The translations under genes were made by a program, and so were the position numbers. Source: Pseudonocardia hierapolitana (GTDB lineage Bacteria > Actinomycetota > Actinomycetes > Mycobacteriales > Pseudonocardiaceae). From it: a stretch of DNA of 64,000 bases. Below the pieces are notes generated by a model. It searched no databases. It was not told the DNA's origin and worked only from the letters and a program-made list of their open reading frames with translations. The DNA lies in the NCBI RefSeq assembly GCF_007994075.1, contig NZ_VIWU01000001.1, forward strand, positions 6,510,001 to 6,574,000, given 5' to 3'. Positions 15,601 through 23,273 of this stretch are shown one piece after another (within the stretch, counting starts at the first letter, position 1; each line of letters opens with the position of its first letter).

Positions 15601-17600
15601 ACCGCCTCGCGGAGCCGGTCGTGGCGAAACCGCACCGCCTGATTCGGCCCGGGCTCGGCCACCAGCAGACCCTCCTTCAGTGCGGGCGCCAGCGCCTGCT
15701 CCACCACACCGACCGGCTTGCCGGTCGCGGCTGGCAGCAGGCTCAGGTCGGCCCGCCCGCCGAGGCACGCCATCGCCTCCAGAACCGCCCGGGACGGCGC
15801 GGGCAGGGCCTCAACTCGCGCCACCAGCAGCGCGGCGACCTCGAAGTGGCCCAGGCGGGCGTGCACGGCCGCCGCGTCCCACCGCCAACCGGCGGCAGTC
15901 GCGGTCAGCAAGCCGTCCCGACGCAGCGCGTCGAGCACCTCAACGGTCTCGTACGGATTACCCGACGTGCACGGACCGATCACCTCCGCCAGGACCGCCG
16001 CCGCGGCGCGGTCGACGTGCAGCATCTCGGAGATCATGGCGACTGAGCCGGATTCCGACAGGTTGGCCAGCCGCAGGTGCCGCACTGCGGCCTGGTCACG
16101 CCAGCGGGACAGCGGCGCCGCCAGCGGATGCACTGCGTCCACGTCGTCTTCGCGGTAGGCGCCCACCAGAAGCAGACCCTCGATCGGCTCCTCGCCCAGC
16201 ACCAGGTCGACGAAGCCGAGCGGGGTGCGCCCGGCCCAGTGCAGGTCATCGAGGAACAGAACCACCGGCCGTTTCCGCGAGGCGACCGCGCGCAGCACCT
16301 TCACAGCGTTTTGCTGTGCCCGCACCTGCGCGGTCAGCGGATCCCCGGCATCGGGCGGCACCTCCAGCAGCGCCGCGAACTCCGGCACCGTCGCGGTCAG
16401 CAGACCCGCGTTCGGCCCGACCCCCCGCAAGATCCGCTCGCGGACCTCGGCCAGCTCGTCCTCCGGCTCGGCCAGCAAGAGCCGACCCAACGCGCGAAAC
16501 GCCTGATAGACGGCGTCGAACTCCAGATCCCGCCGATACTGGTCGAACTTGCCGGCCACGAACCAGCCGTCCACGGCGGTCACCACCGGCCGCAGCTCAT
16601 CGACCAAACTCGTCTTGCCCACTCCGGGTGCGCCGCTGACCAATACGCCACGAGACCGGCCCGCCAGCGCGTCCTCGAACGCCGCCTGCATCATCGCCAT
16701 CTCGGCATCGCGTCCCACCAGCCGCGAGGGCGGAAGGAGCCACAGCGGAAGATCATGCTCACCGATGCGTACCGGACCCGCCGCCGGATCTGTCAGGGCG
16801 TCCCGCAGCCGATACAGGTCGTAGATCACGCCCTCGGCGGTCTGGTAACGGTTGTCTGGTTCCTTCTCGAGCAGATGCATGATGATCTCTGACAGCGACG
16901 CCGGTACGGCCGGATTCACCTCACTCGGCGGTACCGGCACCCGTGCCAAATGATCATGCGCTAGCCGCAACGGGTTGCCGGTGCCGAACGGCGGCTCGCC
17001 CGTTGCCAGCTCGTACAGCGTCGCGCCCATCGCGTACAGGTCGGCACGCTGATCCACCGACCGCCCCGTGCGCCCGGTCTGCTCGGGCGCCAGATACGCC
17101 AACGTGCCCACGATCTCTGTGTGGTGGCTGAACTCGGGACGGATCTCGGCCAACGGGGTGGCCAACGCGAAATCCACCAGACACGGGGCGCCCTCGCGGG
17201 AGATCACGATATTCGCGGGAGCGATGTCGCGGTGCATCACGCCCCGGCGGTGCATCCCCGCGACGGCCCCTGCCAACTCCACGGCGAGCCTGATCAGCGG
17301 ACCGACAGCGAGCGGCGTCGCCGATGTGGCCAGGCTCGTGCCACGAACGTCAGCCATCACGATCGATCCGGCATACCGTGGCGTATCAAGTAGCTGCGCG
17401 ACCCCGGCGAGCCCGCGTAGTCGATCGAGAATCGAAAGCTCATGCCCGAGCCGGCGGTCTGCGTCCGGTCCCAACGGCTCCTTCCGGATGATCGTGCGTC
17501 CAGAGAGGAAGAGCCGGGTGACGCGCGTGCGTTGGCTCTCGTGCAGGACTTCGGCCCGAGCAGGTGGACCTCGGCCTGGCAGTACTCCGCCTGGCTCCAT
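12603..17600 (-). CDS. Ser/Thr kinase - ATPase - GAF - histidine kinase fusion
   Basis: A 1,665-residue signalling protein. Residues 25-270 are a Ser/Thr kinase with RTIIRK (candidate ATP lysine), HRDIAPANIV and GTLAYLAPEQ, but DFA instead of DFG. Residues about 285-620 are a PknK/HstK-type AAA ATPase (P-loop GAPGVGKTS, Walker B VLFLDDLHW). A long helical-repeat region reaches about 1,270, followed by a GAF domain (1,290-1,450), HisKA_3 dimerisation with RDLHDGAQQR, and an ATPase domain with TNAAKHA, DDGRGG and GLVGLKDRAEALGG. The ATG has GGAGG six bases upstream. No response regulator is adjacent, so its target is elsewhere. The kinase half may be weakened or regulatory. Confidence 0.9.
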   Translation of the reverse strand: MEPGGVLPGRGPPARAEVLHESQRTRVTRLFLSGRTIIRKEPLGPDADRRLGHELSILDRLRGLAGVAQLLDTPRYAGSIVMADVRGTSLATSATPLAVGPLIRLAVELAGAVAGMHRRGVMHRDIAPANIVISREGAPCLVDFALATPLAEIRPEFSHHTEIVGTLAYLAPEQTGRTGRSVDQRADLYAMGATLYELATGEPPFGTGNPLRLAHDHLARVPVPPSEVNPAVPASLSEIIMHLLEKEPDNRYQTAEGVIYDLYRLRDALTDPAAGPVRIGEHDLPLWLLPPSRLVGRDAEMAMMQAAFEDALAGRSRGVLVSGAPGVGKTSLVDELRPVVTAVDGWFVAGKFDQYRRDLEFDAVYQAFRALGRLLLAEPEDELAEVRERILRGVGPNAGLLTATVPEFAALLEVPPDAGDPLTAQVRAQQNAVKVLRAVASRKRPVVLFLDDLHWAGRTPLGFVDLVLGEEPIEGLLLVGAYREDDVDAVHPLAAPLSRWRDQAAVRHLRLANLSESGSVAMISEMLHVDRAAAAVLAEVIGPCTSGNPYETVEVLDALRRDGLLTATAAGWRWDAAAVHARLGHFEVAALLVARVEALPAPSRAVLEAMACLGGRADLSLLPAATGKPVGVVEQALAPALKEGLLVAEPGPNQAVRFRHDRLREAVVGGLDPRRRHALHLAMARRLAAVPELFAAAAGQYLPVAGAVDDAAERRLVVELLRAAADQAALIGDHALVNELLAAAPQLIGGDDRATLIAVHIGRHAALYGLGRLEEADEEYRAIKGLCTTTTEHAGATAAQVRSLTYRSRFAEAIALGIESLHELGIAVPAAGRLPADLDRQFGHLYRWLDHTSASDDLARPDITDPTLLATTHLLNAILPACYITDHATLAWLSLEALRIWIEHGPAPGLLGPASHAPFVAVTLRGDYAAGYRGLRRVLALGESRGYEPFTSQARSLFAMLACWFEPIEDNVDAAQRAREGLIFGGDLANAGYTYHRTVTGLLDCAPSLDTYAAEVEAGVVFARRTGNEQAGQWLDSYRWLVHVLWGGGSAAAEAVPIDRYAGNPLAHFHAHLTRAIVAAIFGDPAGLARHTAAVMPLPPAALGIYSSAVAHVLRGMAVAGQARTTDGDERGHLLFELDDVTRWLAARAADAPDNFLHLLRWLEAERAWTIGDFRAAAFAFDAARREVAQRRRPWHRALIAERAARFHLAHGLEHSGYELLAQARQHYVAWGATVKAGQLDWAYPSLNPHPDVITEQTPGQPEDVLHQRVTVTSGTLDLLGILSASQALSSETSVEQLHAHVAKVLGTMTGATGVQLLLWGEDRQDWLLPAPGGRPVPISGTGNEHAIPMSVLRYAQRTGEPLVVNDATRDDRFARDPYLAGVDHCSLLALPILSRGTLRAVLVLENRLIRGAFSIERLDAVRLIAGQLAVSLDNAQLYAELTTSRARIVATADQTRRRIERDLHDGAQQRLVSLAIRARTAQAAIQAVAPPEADELAAQLDELAVEATSALDELRELASGIHPAILAEAGLRPALKGLARRSSVPVELTVRVDGRLPEPIEIAAYYLVAEALTNAAKHADASVVHVDINIDTAEDDAGNAGDMLRVSVRDDGRGGADFAGGSGLVGLKDRAEALGGRLRVRSPLGAGTTLQAELPLGPARPVAG

Positions 17601-17883
17601 CCGACACCTCCGGGCATGGTCGGACCTAGCTCATGCAGTGCCTACACCCAGACGCGGCATGGCGACTACCCCTGAGACCAGGGCGCTCGCGGCGCCGGCC
17701 GGCGGGACCTGCGCCGGCGGGGCGTTCCGGTGATCCGGTGATCCGGTCTCGTGCAGCGGTCGGGCGGCGCTGCGGCGGATCAGACCGTGGGCGGCTTCGC
17801 GAGCCGCGGCCTGCCATGCCGGTCAGCTTGTGCCGCCCCCAGCGAGGATCGTGCGTGGCCTCTGCGGCGTGGTTGCCAGGATG
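17601..17883. other. Intergenic stretch without a supported gene
   Basis: Upstream region of the giant kinase gene. No frame here resembles a protein. It contains a tandem pair of GTGATCCG at about 17731-17746. Confidence 0.4.
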
Positions 17884-17939
17884 GCTGATGTCGCGGCGTG
17901 ACATCAGGTGCTACGCTGATGTCACGCCGCGACAACAGC
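17884..17939. promoter_or_regulatory. Large inverted repeat made of two operator-like dyads
   Basis: Arms at 17889-17907 and 17916-17934 are perfect 19-bp inverted repeats with an 8-bp spacer; with one mismatch they extend to about 24 bp. Each arm also contains its own dyad: TGATGTC-N7-GACATCA (17886-17906) and TGATGTC-N7-GACAACA (17917-17937). Two spaced dyads upstream of a gene remnant and a TetR gene suggest a double repressor operator. A cruciform or hairpin is the alternative. Confidence 0.65.
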
Positions 17940-17955
17940 TACGAGTGAGGTCGAC

Positions 17956-18393
17956 GTGGACGACACCGCGGGTGCAGATCAGGCTTAGTCAAGCGAGTTC
18001 GACCCGGTCGGGCTGCGCCAGAAGTACCGGGAGGAGTGGGACAAGAGGCTTCGGTCGGACGGCAATGCGCAATATCTGGAACAGGCGCTCAGGACCATTC
18101 CCGAGGCGGTTCGCACTTCGGCCGGCGGCGGCCTCGTCGTCACGACTGTCATGAAGGCCCGCGAACGTGGCCTGCCCGCTCCTGCGGCGATCATCGCCTT
18201 TCTCGGCGAGCCTCGACCTGACCCTCAGCAGCGGGAGCATGAGCGGCAAGGAGGGCATCGATCCGATCTTCACGCGCGAGACGCCGAGGCCGGTCCTCGC
18301 CATGTACTGTCCCGGAGAGGATGTACATCAGCCACTGCTGAGTCCCGCCCTCACCGCCGACCTGACCGGATTCCCGCCGACATTGCTCTACAT
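17956..18393 (+). pseudogene. Remnant: Baeyer-Villiger monooxygenase N-terminus joined to an alpha/beta hydrolase
   Basis: From GTG at 17956 the frame hits a TAG after ten codons. It then continues as EFDPVGLRQKYREEWDKRLR and DGNAQYLE, the typical N-terminus of flavin-dependent Baeyer-Villiger monooxygenases. It runs directly into TSAGGGLVVTTVMKARERGLPAPAA, the nucleophile region of an HSL-type hydrolase. A frameshift near 18208 is needed to continue with DLTLSSGSMSGKEGIDPIFTRE and DVHQPLLSPALTADLTGFPPTLL, where homology stops. Monooxygenase and esterase genes often sit together in ketone degradation, so this looks like an operon collapsed by internal deletions. Confidence 0.75.
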
Positions 18394-18414
18394 GACACCG
18401 CTAGGGTGGAGGCC

Positions 18415-18990
18415 ATGCCCCGCTGGGAACAGGGCAGCGCGGACCGACTGACGAAGGCCGCCCTGGAGCTGTTCGAGGAACAAGGTTTCGAGAACACGAG
18501 CGTCGTCGAGATCGCCGACCGCGCGCGTGTCACGACCCGCACGTTCTTCCGGTACTTCCCGGACAAGCGCGAGGTGTTGTTCGCCGAATCGGACCGCCTA
18601 CGCACGGCGCTCGTGCAGGCGATCCTCGATGCTCCCGACGTCACGGAGCCGCTCCAGGTAGTCACCGCCATCCTGGCGGAGTTCGACTGGAGCGTCCCCG
18701 GCATCGAACTCCAGCGCCGGCGTCACGCTGTGATCGCGGCTAATCCAGGACTGTTGGAACGCGACCTGATCAAGCAGAACGACATCGCGATCGAGATCAC
18801 CCAAGCCCTGCGGCGGCGCGGAGTCGAGGAGAATGCGGCCCGACTCGCAACGCGCGTGGGTATCCAGCTGTTCGCGACAGCGTATGCTCAATGGGTTGAG
18901 AGGGATGGCGGCGCCGACCTGAGGAAACTCACCGACGCCGCGATGGATCTCCTTCAAACCCTCGTGCCGGCCAATCGGGTGGTCGATTAG
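18415..18990 (+). CDS. TetR-family transcriptional regulator
   Basis: A 191-residue regulator. The N-terminal helix-turn-helix (residues 10-55, LTKAALELFEEQGFENTSVVEIADRARVTTRTFFRYFPDKREVLF) is classic TetR, with the RTFFRYF recognition helix; the C-terminal part is a ligand-binding helical bundle. The ATG at 18415 has GGAGG only two bases away, and the TAGGGT at 18402-18407 could be a -10 box for a nearly leaderless transcript. It follows the monooxygenase remnant and precedes a membrane protein gene with a dyad in between. It probably represses that promoter and perhaps once the lost operon. Confidence 0.85.
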   Translation: MPRWEQGSADRLTKAALELFEEQGFENTSVVEIADRARVTTRTFFRYFPDKREVLFAESDRLRTALVQAILDAPDVTEPLQVVTAILAEFDWSVPGIELQRRRHAVIAANPGLLERDLIKQNDIAIEITQALRRRGVEENAARLATRVGIQLFATAYAQWVERDGGADLRKLTDAAMDLLQTLVPANRVVD

Positions 18991-19000
18991 TCGGGGAAAT

Positions 19001-19029
19001 CGCAAGCGCTTTGACTTCTGTTGCTTGCG
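19001..19029. promoter_or_regulatory. Inverted repeat, possible TetR operator
   Basis: CGCAAGC (19001-19007) and GCTTGCG (19023-19029) are a perfect 7-bp dyad spaced by 15 bases, overlapping TTGACT at 19011. CATACT at 19031 may be the -10 box of the membrane protein gene, although the 14-base gap is short. Confidence 0.5.
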
Positions 19030-19148
19030 TCATACTGAAGAGCCATCCGATTGCTGTCGCAACGTACGCCGTCGCGCGGCGGTCGCGCCATTCTCTTCTC
19101 CATCGTCCGGGCCCCGTCGGGGCCACGATCTGAATCGAGGTTTCTCCC

Positions 19149-19589
19149 ATGAGCGCGAGGAAGAAGGCGTCACGCCTGCTGGTCGGCCTGGTCGCAGGGG
19201 GGACGACCGTCGGGGCACTGTTCGTGGACGCCATCCTGCCGGAGACAGCCCGACAGCACATGCGCAATCCCCACTGGCCCGCGCACGCCAAATTCCACAA
19301 CGCTCAGTACATCGTCATGAGCGCAGTACTCGGTAGTGTCGGCCTGCGACTGCTGAGTTCACCGAACGGAAATCCGGACCATAATCGGGTGATTGCCACC
19401 GCGATCTTGTCTGTGCCGTATGTAGGCATGTTCGGCGCCGCCGCCTTCCCGGGCACCGCGCTGAGCGACGAAGAGTTCAGCGACTCGCCGGCGAACAGAG
19501 TCATGGGTGTCGAGGTCAACATCCTCTCAGCGTCAATCTGCCTGGCCGTGCTCGGAACCTCACTCGCACTGGGGCGCCGCGCCCGCTGA
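19149..19589 (+). CDS. Small membrane protein (DUF6640-like)
   Basis: A 146-residue protein with about four membrane helices: LLVGLVAGGTTVGALFVDAI, YIVMSAVLGSVGLRLL, VIATAILSVPYVGMFGAAAFPGTAL and VEVNILSASICLAVLGTSLAL. The segment HWPAHAKFHNAQYIVM resembles DUF6640 proteins of unknown role. The ATG follows a GAGG-type site. It lies downstream of a TetR gene with a dyad between them, so it is probably the TetR target. Function unknown. Confidence 0.7.
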   Translation: MSARKKASRLLVGLVAGGTTVGALFVDAILPETARQHMRNPHWPAHAKFHNAQYIVMSAVLGSVGLRLLSSPNGNPDHNRVIATAILSVPYVGMFGAAAFPGTALSDEEFSDSPANRVMGVEVNILSASICLAVLGTSLALGRRAR

Positions 19590-19597
19590 GTTGTGCA

Positions 19598-19722
19598 AGG
19601 CAGACGTTGCGGTTCTTGTCGTCCTCGACGTCGAGGGTGACCGGTCGCCCGCCGCGTGACCACCGGCGGGCCCGGTTGCGCTTCCGATCCTGGGGCTCAG
19701 GAATCGCCGCGGTGTTCCCGCG
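19598..19722 (-). pseudogene. IS5-type transposase remnant
   Basis: On the minus strand a short frame reads AIPEPQDRKRNRARRWSRGG then RPVTLDVEDDKNRNV. This matches the C-terminal part of IS5/IS1182-like DDE transposases, which usually read IP-x-D-x-x-x-NR-x-RR-G-x-x-GGRP-x-x-D-x-x-x-YK-x-RNVVER. The conserved VERCFNRLK that should follow is missing, and nothing upstream restores the rest. It is a scar of an insertion sequence next to the arsenic operon. Confidence 0.55.
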
Positions 19723-19958
19723 GCGGCAGCGTCGCGCGCACCGCCTGGTCAAGCTCATCCACGGGTATCGCGGTGCCCGCGACGAACGCCTCCAGGCGCA
19801 CATCGACGAATGCGGCCCGCCGTACGCGCTCTCTACCCCACATCGCTGGCACAAACGCGGTGATCGGTATCGCGACCGCGAGGTCGCTGCCGTGGTTCTT
19901 CGCCGCCTGGTGCTGGCAGGGGGTCGCGCTGGCAGGCGGCGCAGTCGCGGGCGGTCAG

Positions 19959-20792
19959 CTACCCCGGTGAAGGTGCGGGTTTGCGGGCCCGGACGATCGC
20001 CGACGCCGCGTGCTGGTGCACCCGGTGGGTCTCGACGATCTCCACGTCCACCAGTCCGGCGTCCACCAGCGCCCGCGTGAACTCGGCGTGGGTCAGGGCG
20101 CCGGCGACGCAGCCGGTCCACTGGCCCATCGCAGCCCGGGTCTGATCGTCCACGTCCGGATCGGCGATCACATCCGACACCGCGAACCGGCCGCCGGGCC
20201 GCAGCACCCGCGCCGCCTCCCGCAGCACCACCGCCTTGTCGGCAGCCAGGTTGATGACACAGTTGGAGATCACTACGTCCATGCTGGCGTCGGGCAGCGG
20301 GATCTCCTCCAAGTAGCCGCGCAGGAACTCCACGTTGTCCACCCCAGCCTCGGCGGCGTTGCGGCGGGCCAGATCCAGCATCTCCAGGGTCATGTCCAGC
20401 CCGAACACCCGCCCGCCTGGTGCCACCCGCCGCGCGGAGATCAGCACGTCCGCGCCGGCCCCCGAGCCCAGATCCAGGACGACCTCGCCGGGCCGCAGCT
20501 CAGCGACCGCGGTCGGCACCCCGCATCCCAGCGACGCCGCGACCGCCGCGGTCGGGGCGCCCGCGGCTTCGCCCGGCTCGTAGAGCTGGCCGCCGAAGGC
20601 CACTTCGACCTGCCCCGGCCCTGGTCCGCAGCCGCCGGGCCCGCAGCACCCCGCCTCGACCTCCACGGCGCGCGCTCGTTCGTGCTCGCCCCGGGCTGCC
20701 CTGGTTGCGGCCTCGGCGTAGCGGGCCTGCACGGCCGAGCGGACGCGCTCCGCGACCCCGCCGCCGGCCTGCTGGTCTGGATGCTCGCTCAT
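19959..20792 (-). CDS. arsM: Arsenite S-adenosylmethionine methyltransferase
   Basis: A 277-residue class I methyltransferase. It has the N-terminal AGCCGPGGCGPG cysteine pair region (about residues 47-58), the SAM-binding LDLGSGAGADVLISARRV (motif I near 108), the GLDMTLEMLDLAR acidic motif II, the ISNCVINL segment with a conserved Cys near 174, and TGCVAGAL near 225. These cysteines are the arsenic-binding residues of ArsM. It converts arsenite to methylated arsenicals in the cytoplasm. It is transcribed divergently from arsR-acr3-arsC, with a 75-base shared promoter region. Confidence 0.9.
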   Translation of the reverse strand: MSEHPDQQAGGGVAERVRSAVQARYAEAATRAARGEHERARAVEVEAGCCGPGGCGPGPGQVEVAFGGQLYEPGEAAGAPTAAVAASLGCGVPTAVAELRPGEVVLDLGSGAGADVLISARRVAPGGRVFGLDMTLEMLDLARRNAAEAGVDNVEFLRGYLEEIPLPDASMDVVISNCVINLAADKAVVLREAARVLRPGGRFAVSDVIADPDVDDQTRAAMGQWTGCVAGALTHAEFTRALVDAGLVDVEIVETHRVHQHAASAIVRARKPAPSPG

Positions 20793-20809
20793 CGTTCACC
20801 TCGTCTGCA

Positions 20810-20823
20810 TCGACGATTGTCGA
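20810..20823. promoter_or_regulatory. Probable ArsR operator
   Basis: TCGAC-GATT-GTCGA, a short perfect dyad in the arsM/arsR intergenic region. It sits where a repressor could control both divergent promoters. A second, weaker TCGA...TCAA pair follows at about 20843-20857. Confidence 0.5.
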
Positions 20824-20867
20824 GACAGAGGTTGCGCCGCTGAATCGAAACCTGTCAAGGTAGACGA

Positions 20868-21248
20868 GTGTCGAAGCAAGAGCAGGAGCTGATCGAGCTT
20901 TCGCAGCTGTCCTCCGTCGTCGGGTGCGGCGCCCCGCTGGCGCGGGAACCGATCCCGGCCGAGCAGGCGATCGACCTGTCGCGCGCGTTCAAGGCGCTGG
21001 GCGACCCGGTGCGGCTGCGGCTGGTGTCGCTGATCGCCTCCCACGACGGCGGTGAGGCGTGCGTGTGCGACCTGACTGCGGGCTTCGACCTGTCCGGGCC
21101 GACGATCTCGCATCACCTGAAGGTGCTGCGCGAGGCCGGGCTGATCAGCGGCGAGCGGCGCGGGACCTGGGTGTACTACCGGGTCGAGCCGGCGGCGCTG
21201 GCCCGGCTGTCGGACGTGCTGGCGATCGAGCAGGGCGTCCGCGCGTGA
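20868..21248 (+). CDS. arsR: ArsR/SmtB-family arsenic repressor
   Basis: A 126-residue winged-helix repressor. The helix-turn-helix LSGPTISHHLKVLREAGLISGERRG (about residues 75-99) is typical of ArsR. ACVCDL (about 63-68) supplies the CVC metalloid-binding pair that marks ArsR-type sensors. The GTG start is read from 20868. It heads a four-gene, fully overlapping operon with acr3, arsC and a truncated arsC2, and diverges from arsM. Arsenite binding should release it from the intergenic dyad. Confidence 0.9.
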   Translation: MSKQEQELIELSQLSSVVGCGAPLAREPIPAEQAIDLSRAFKALGDPVRLRLVSLIASHDGGEACVCDLTAGFDLSGPTISHHLKVLREAGLISGERRGTWVYYRVEPAALARLSDVLAIEQGVRA

Positions 21249-22333
21249 CCAAGAACGATCAGCTGGAGGCGGAGCCTGTCGCGGCGCGGCTGTCGACGCT
21301 GGACCGGTTCCTGCCGGTGTGGATCCTCGCCGCGATGGCCCTCGGGCTGGCCGCTGGCCGGCTGGTTCCCGGACTCGGGCCCGCGCTGGACGCCGTCGCC
21401 GTGCAGGGTGTCTCGCTGCCGATCGCGCTCGGCCTGCTCGTGATGATGTACCCGGTGCTGGCGAAGGTCCGCTACGACCGCCTCGACACCGTCACCGCCG
21501 ACCGCCGGCTCCTGGCTGCCTCGCTGCTGCTGAACTGGGTGCTCGGGCCGGCGCTGATGTTCGCGCTGGCCTGGCTGCTGCTGCCGGACCTGCCCGAGTA
21601 CCGCACCGGGCTGATCATCGTCGGGCTGGCCCGCTGCATCGCCATGGTCATCATCTGGAACGACCTCGCCTGCGGCGATCGCGAGGCCGCCGCGGTGCTG
21701 GTCGCGCTGAACTCGGTGTTCCAGGTCGTCGCGTTCGCCGCTCTTGGCTGGTTCTACCTGGATCTGCTGCCCGGCTGGCTCGGCCTGCCCCAGGCCGCGC
21801 TCGACGTGTCCCCGTGGGAGATCGCCGCATCCGTGCTGGTGTTCCTCGGCGTCCCCCTGGTGGCCGGCTACCTCTCGCGCCGGCTCGGGGAACGCGCCAA
21901 GGGACGCGTCTGGTACGAGGACCGGTTTCTGCCCCGGGTCGGGCCGCTCGCCCTCTACGGGCTGCTGTTCACCATCGTCATCCTCTTCGCCCTGCAGGGC
22001 GAGGCGATCACCTCACAGCCGCTGGGCGTCGCGCGGATCGCGCTGCCGCTGCTGGCCTACTTCGCGGTCATGTGGCTGGGCTCGCTCGCCCTCGCCCGAG
22101 CGATCGGACTCGGCTACGAGCGGTCGGCGACGCTCGCGTTCACCGCGGCCGGCAACAACTTCGAACTCGCCATCGCCGTCGCCATCGCCACGTTCGGTGT
22201 CACCTCCGGGCAGGCGCTCGCCGGGGTCGTCGGCCCGCTGATCGAGGTCCCGGTCCTCGTCGCCCTCGTCTACGTGTCCCTGGCGTTGCGTCGGCGCTGG
22301 TGGCCCGCCTCGGCCGCGGCGGAGCGGCGGTGA
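21245..22333 (+). CDS. acr3: Acr3-type arsenite efflux permease
   Basis: A 362-residue membrane protein with ten predicted helices. GLARCIAMVIIWNDLACGD (about residues 128-146) contains the conserved Cys of Acr3, and AGNNFELAIAVAIATFG near 300 is the second family signature. It exports arsenite using the proton gradient. The GTG start overlaps the arsR stop (GTGA), and its own stop overlaps the arsC start in the same way. Length is normal for the family. Confidence 0.92.
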   Translation: MTKNDQLEAEPVAARLSTLDRFLPVWILAAMALGLAAGRLVPGLGPALDAVAVQGVSLPIALGLLVMMYPVLAKVRYDRLDTVTADRRLLAASLLLNWVLGPALMFALAWLLLPDLPEYRTGLIIVGLARCIAMVIIWNDLACGDREAAAVLVALNSVFQVVAFAALGWFYLDLLPGWLGLPQAALDVSPWEIAASVLVFLGVPLVAGYLSRRLGERAKGRVWYEDRFLPRVGPLALYGLLFTIVILFALQGEAITSQPLGVARIALPLLAYFAVMWLGSLALARAIGLGYERSATLAFTAAGNNFELAIAVAIATFGVTSGQALAGVVGPLIEVPVLVALVYVSLALRRRWWPASAAAERR

Positions 22334-23007
22334 CCGTCCCACCCGCCGGGCTGCAGCGGCCCCGCCTGCTGACCGACGTCGCGGTGCCCGAACGCACCGT
22401 GACCGGCATCGCGGCCCGGTTCGCCGAGACCTTCTCCGAGCAGATGATCTACCGCGACGTCTTCGAGTCCTGCACCGCGCCGCGGCGCACCGCGACCGTC
22501 ACCACCCACCTGACAGGGCTGACCCGACGGTTCGCCACCGACCGGCTCACCGCCCTCGCCCACGCCGAAGGAGCCCTCGTGTCCGACGTCCCCGAGGTCC
22601 TGTTCGTCTGTGTCCACAACGCCGGCCGCTCCCAGATGGCCGCCGCCCTGCTCGACCACCATGCCGAAGGCCGTGTCCACGTCCGCTCCGCCGGCTCCGC
22701 GCCGGCCGATCAGATCAACCCGGCCGTCCGGGAAGTCATGGCGGAGATCGGCCTCGACCTGTCCAGGGAGTTCCCCAAGCCCCTCACCGACGACGTGGTC
22801 CGCGCCGCCGACGTCGTGATCAGCATGGGCTGCGGCGACGCGTGCCCCGTCTACCCCGGCAAGCGCTACCTCGATTGGGAGCTGACCGACCCGGCCGGCA
22901 AGACCGCCGAGGAGGTCCGCCCCATCCGCGACGACATCGACGCCCGGGTCCGCGCGCTACTCGCCGAGCTCACCGCGCCCACCCCGGCCGACAACTCGAC
23001 GTCATGA
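22330..23007 (+). CDS. arsC: Arsenate reductase, LMW-phosphatase type with N-terminal helical domain
   Basis: A 225-residue protein. Residues 88-215 are a low-molecular-weight phosphatase fold with the catalytic CVHNAGRS loop (Cys-x5-Arg) and CGDACPVYPGKRYLDWELTDPAGK, which carries the further cysteines and the catalytic Asp loop. This is the ArsC class that uses mycothiol or thioredoxin in actinomycetes. The first 80 residues form a helical extension (ERTVTGIAARFAETFSEQMIYRDVFESC) seen in actinobacterial homologues. The GTG overlaps the acr3 stop. It reduces arsenate to arsenite for export or methylation. Confidence 0.88.
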   Translation: MTVPPAGLQRPRLLTDVAVPERTVTGIAARFAETFSEQMIYRDVFESCTAPRRTATVTTHLTGLTRRFATDRLTALAHAEGALVSDVPEVLFVCVHNAGRSQMAAALLDHHAEGRVHVRSAGSAPADQINPAVREVMAEIGLDLSREFPKPLTDDVVRAADVVISMGCGDACPVYPGKRYLDWELTDPAGKTAEEVRPIRDDIDARVRALLAELTAPTPADNSTS

Positions 23008-23273
23008 CACCGTCGGTGCTGTTCGTCTGCGTCAAGAACAGCGGCAAGTCGCAGATGGCCGCCGGGCTGATGAGCAAAGCCGCCGGCGACCGCGTGATCG
23101 TGCACTCCGCCGGCATCGCCGTGACCTGCATAGAGTCCGCCGGTGAGCGAGTTGCCGGGCATCGCAGGGATCGAGTATCCGGTCCGCCCGATGCTCGCCG
23201 TGCCCGCGCTGCAGCTGCCCAACGGCCAGCCCGGTCAGTGGGCCGCGGAACCGAAACTCGATGGCTTCCTTGA
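23004..23273 (+). pseudogene. Truncated second arsenate-reductase-like gene
   Basis: The ATG at 23004 overlaps the arsC stop (ATGA). The first 37 residues are a second LMW-phosphatase start (VLFVCVKNSGKSQMAAGLM, then GDRVIVHSAG). The catalytic loop reads CVKNSGKS, with Lys at the usual Arg position. After HSAGIAV the homology stops and the frame runs 50 codons through sequence that belongs, in another frame, to a DNA ligase. The protein is about 89 residues instead of about 130, with no acid loop, so it is probably inactive. Confidence 0.75.
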
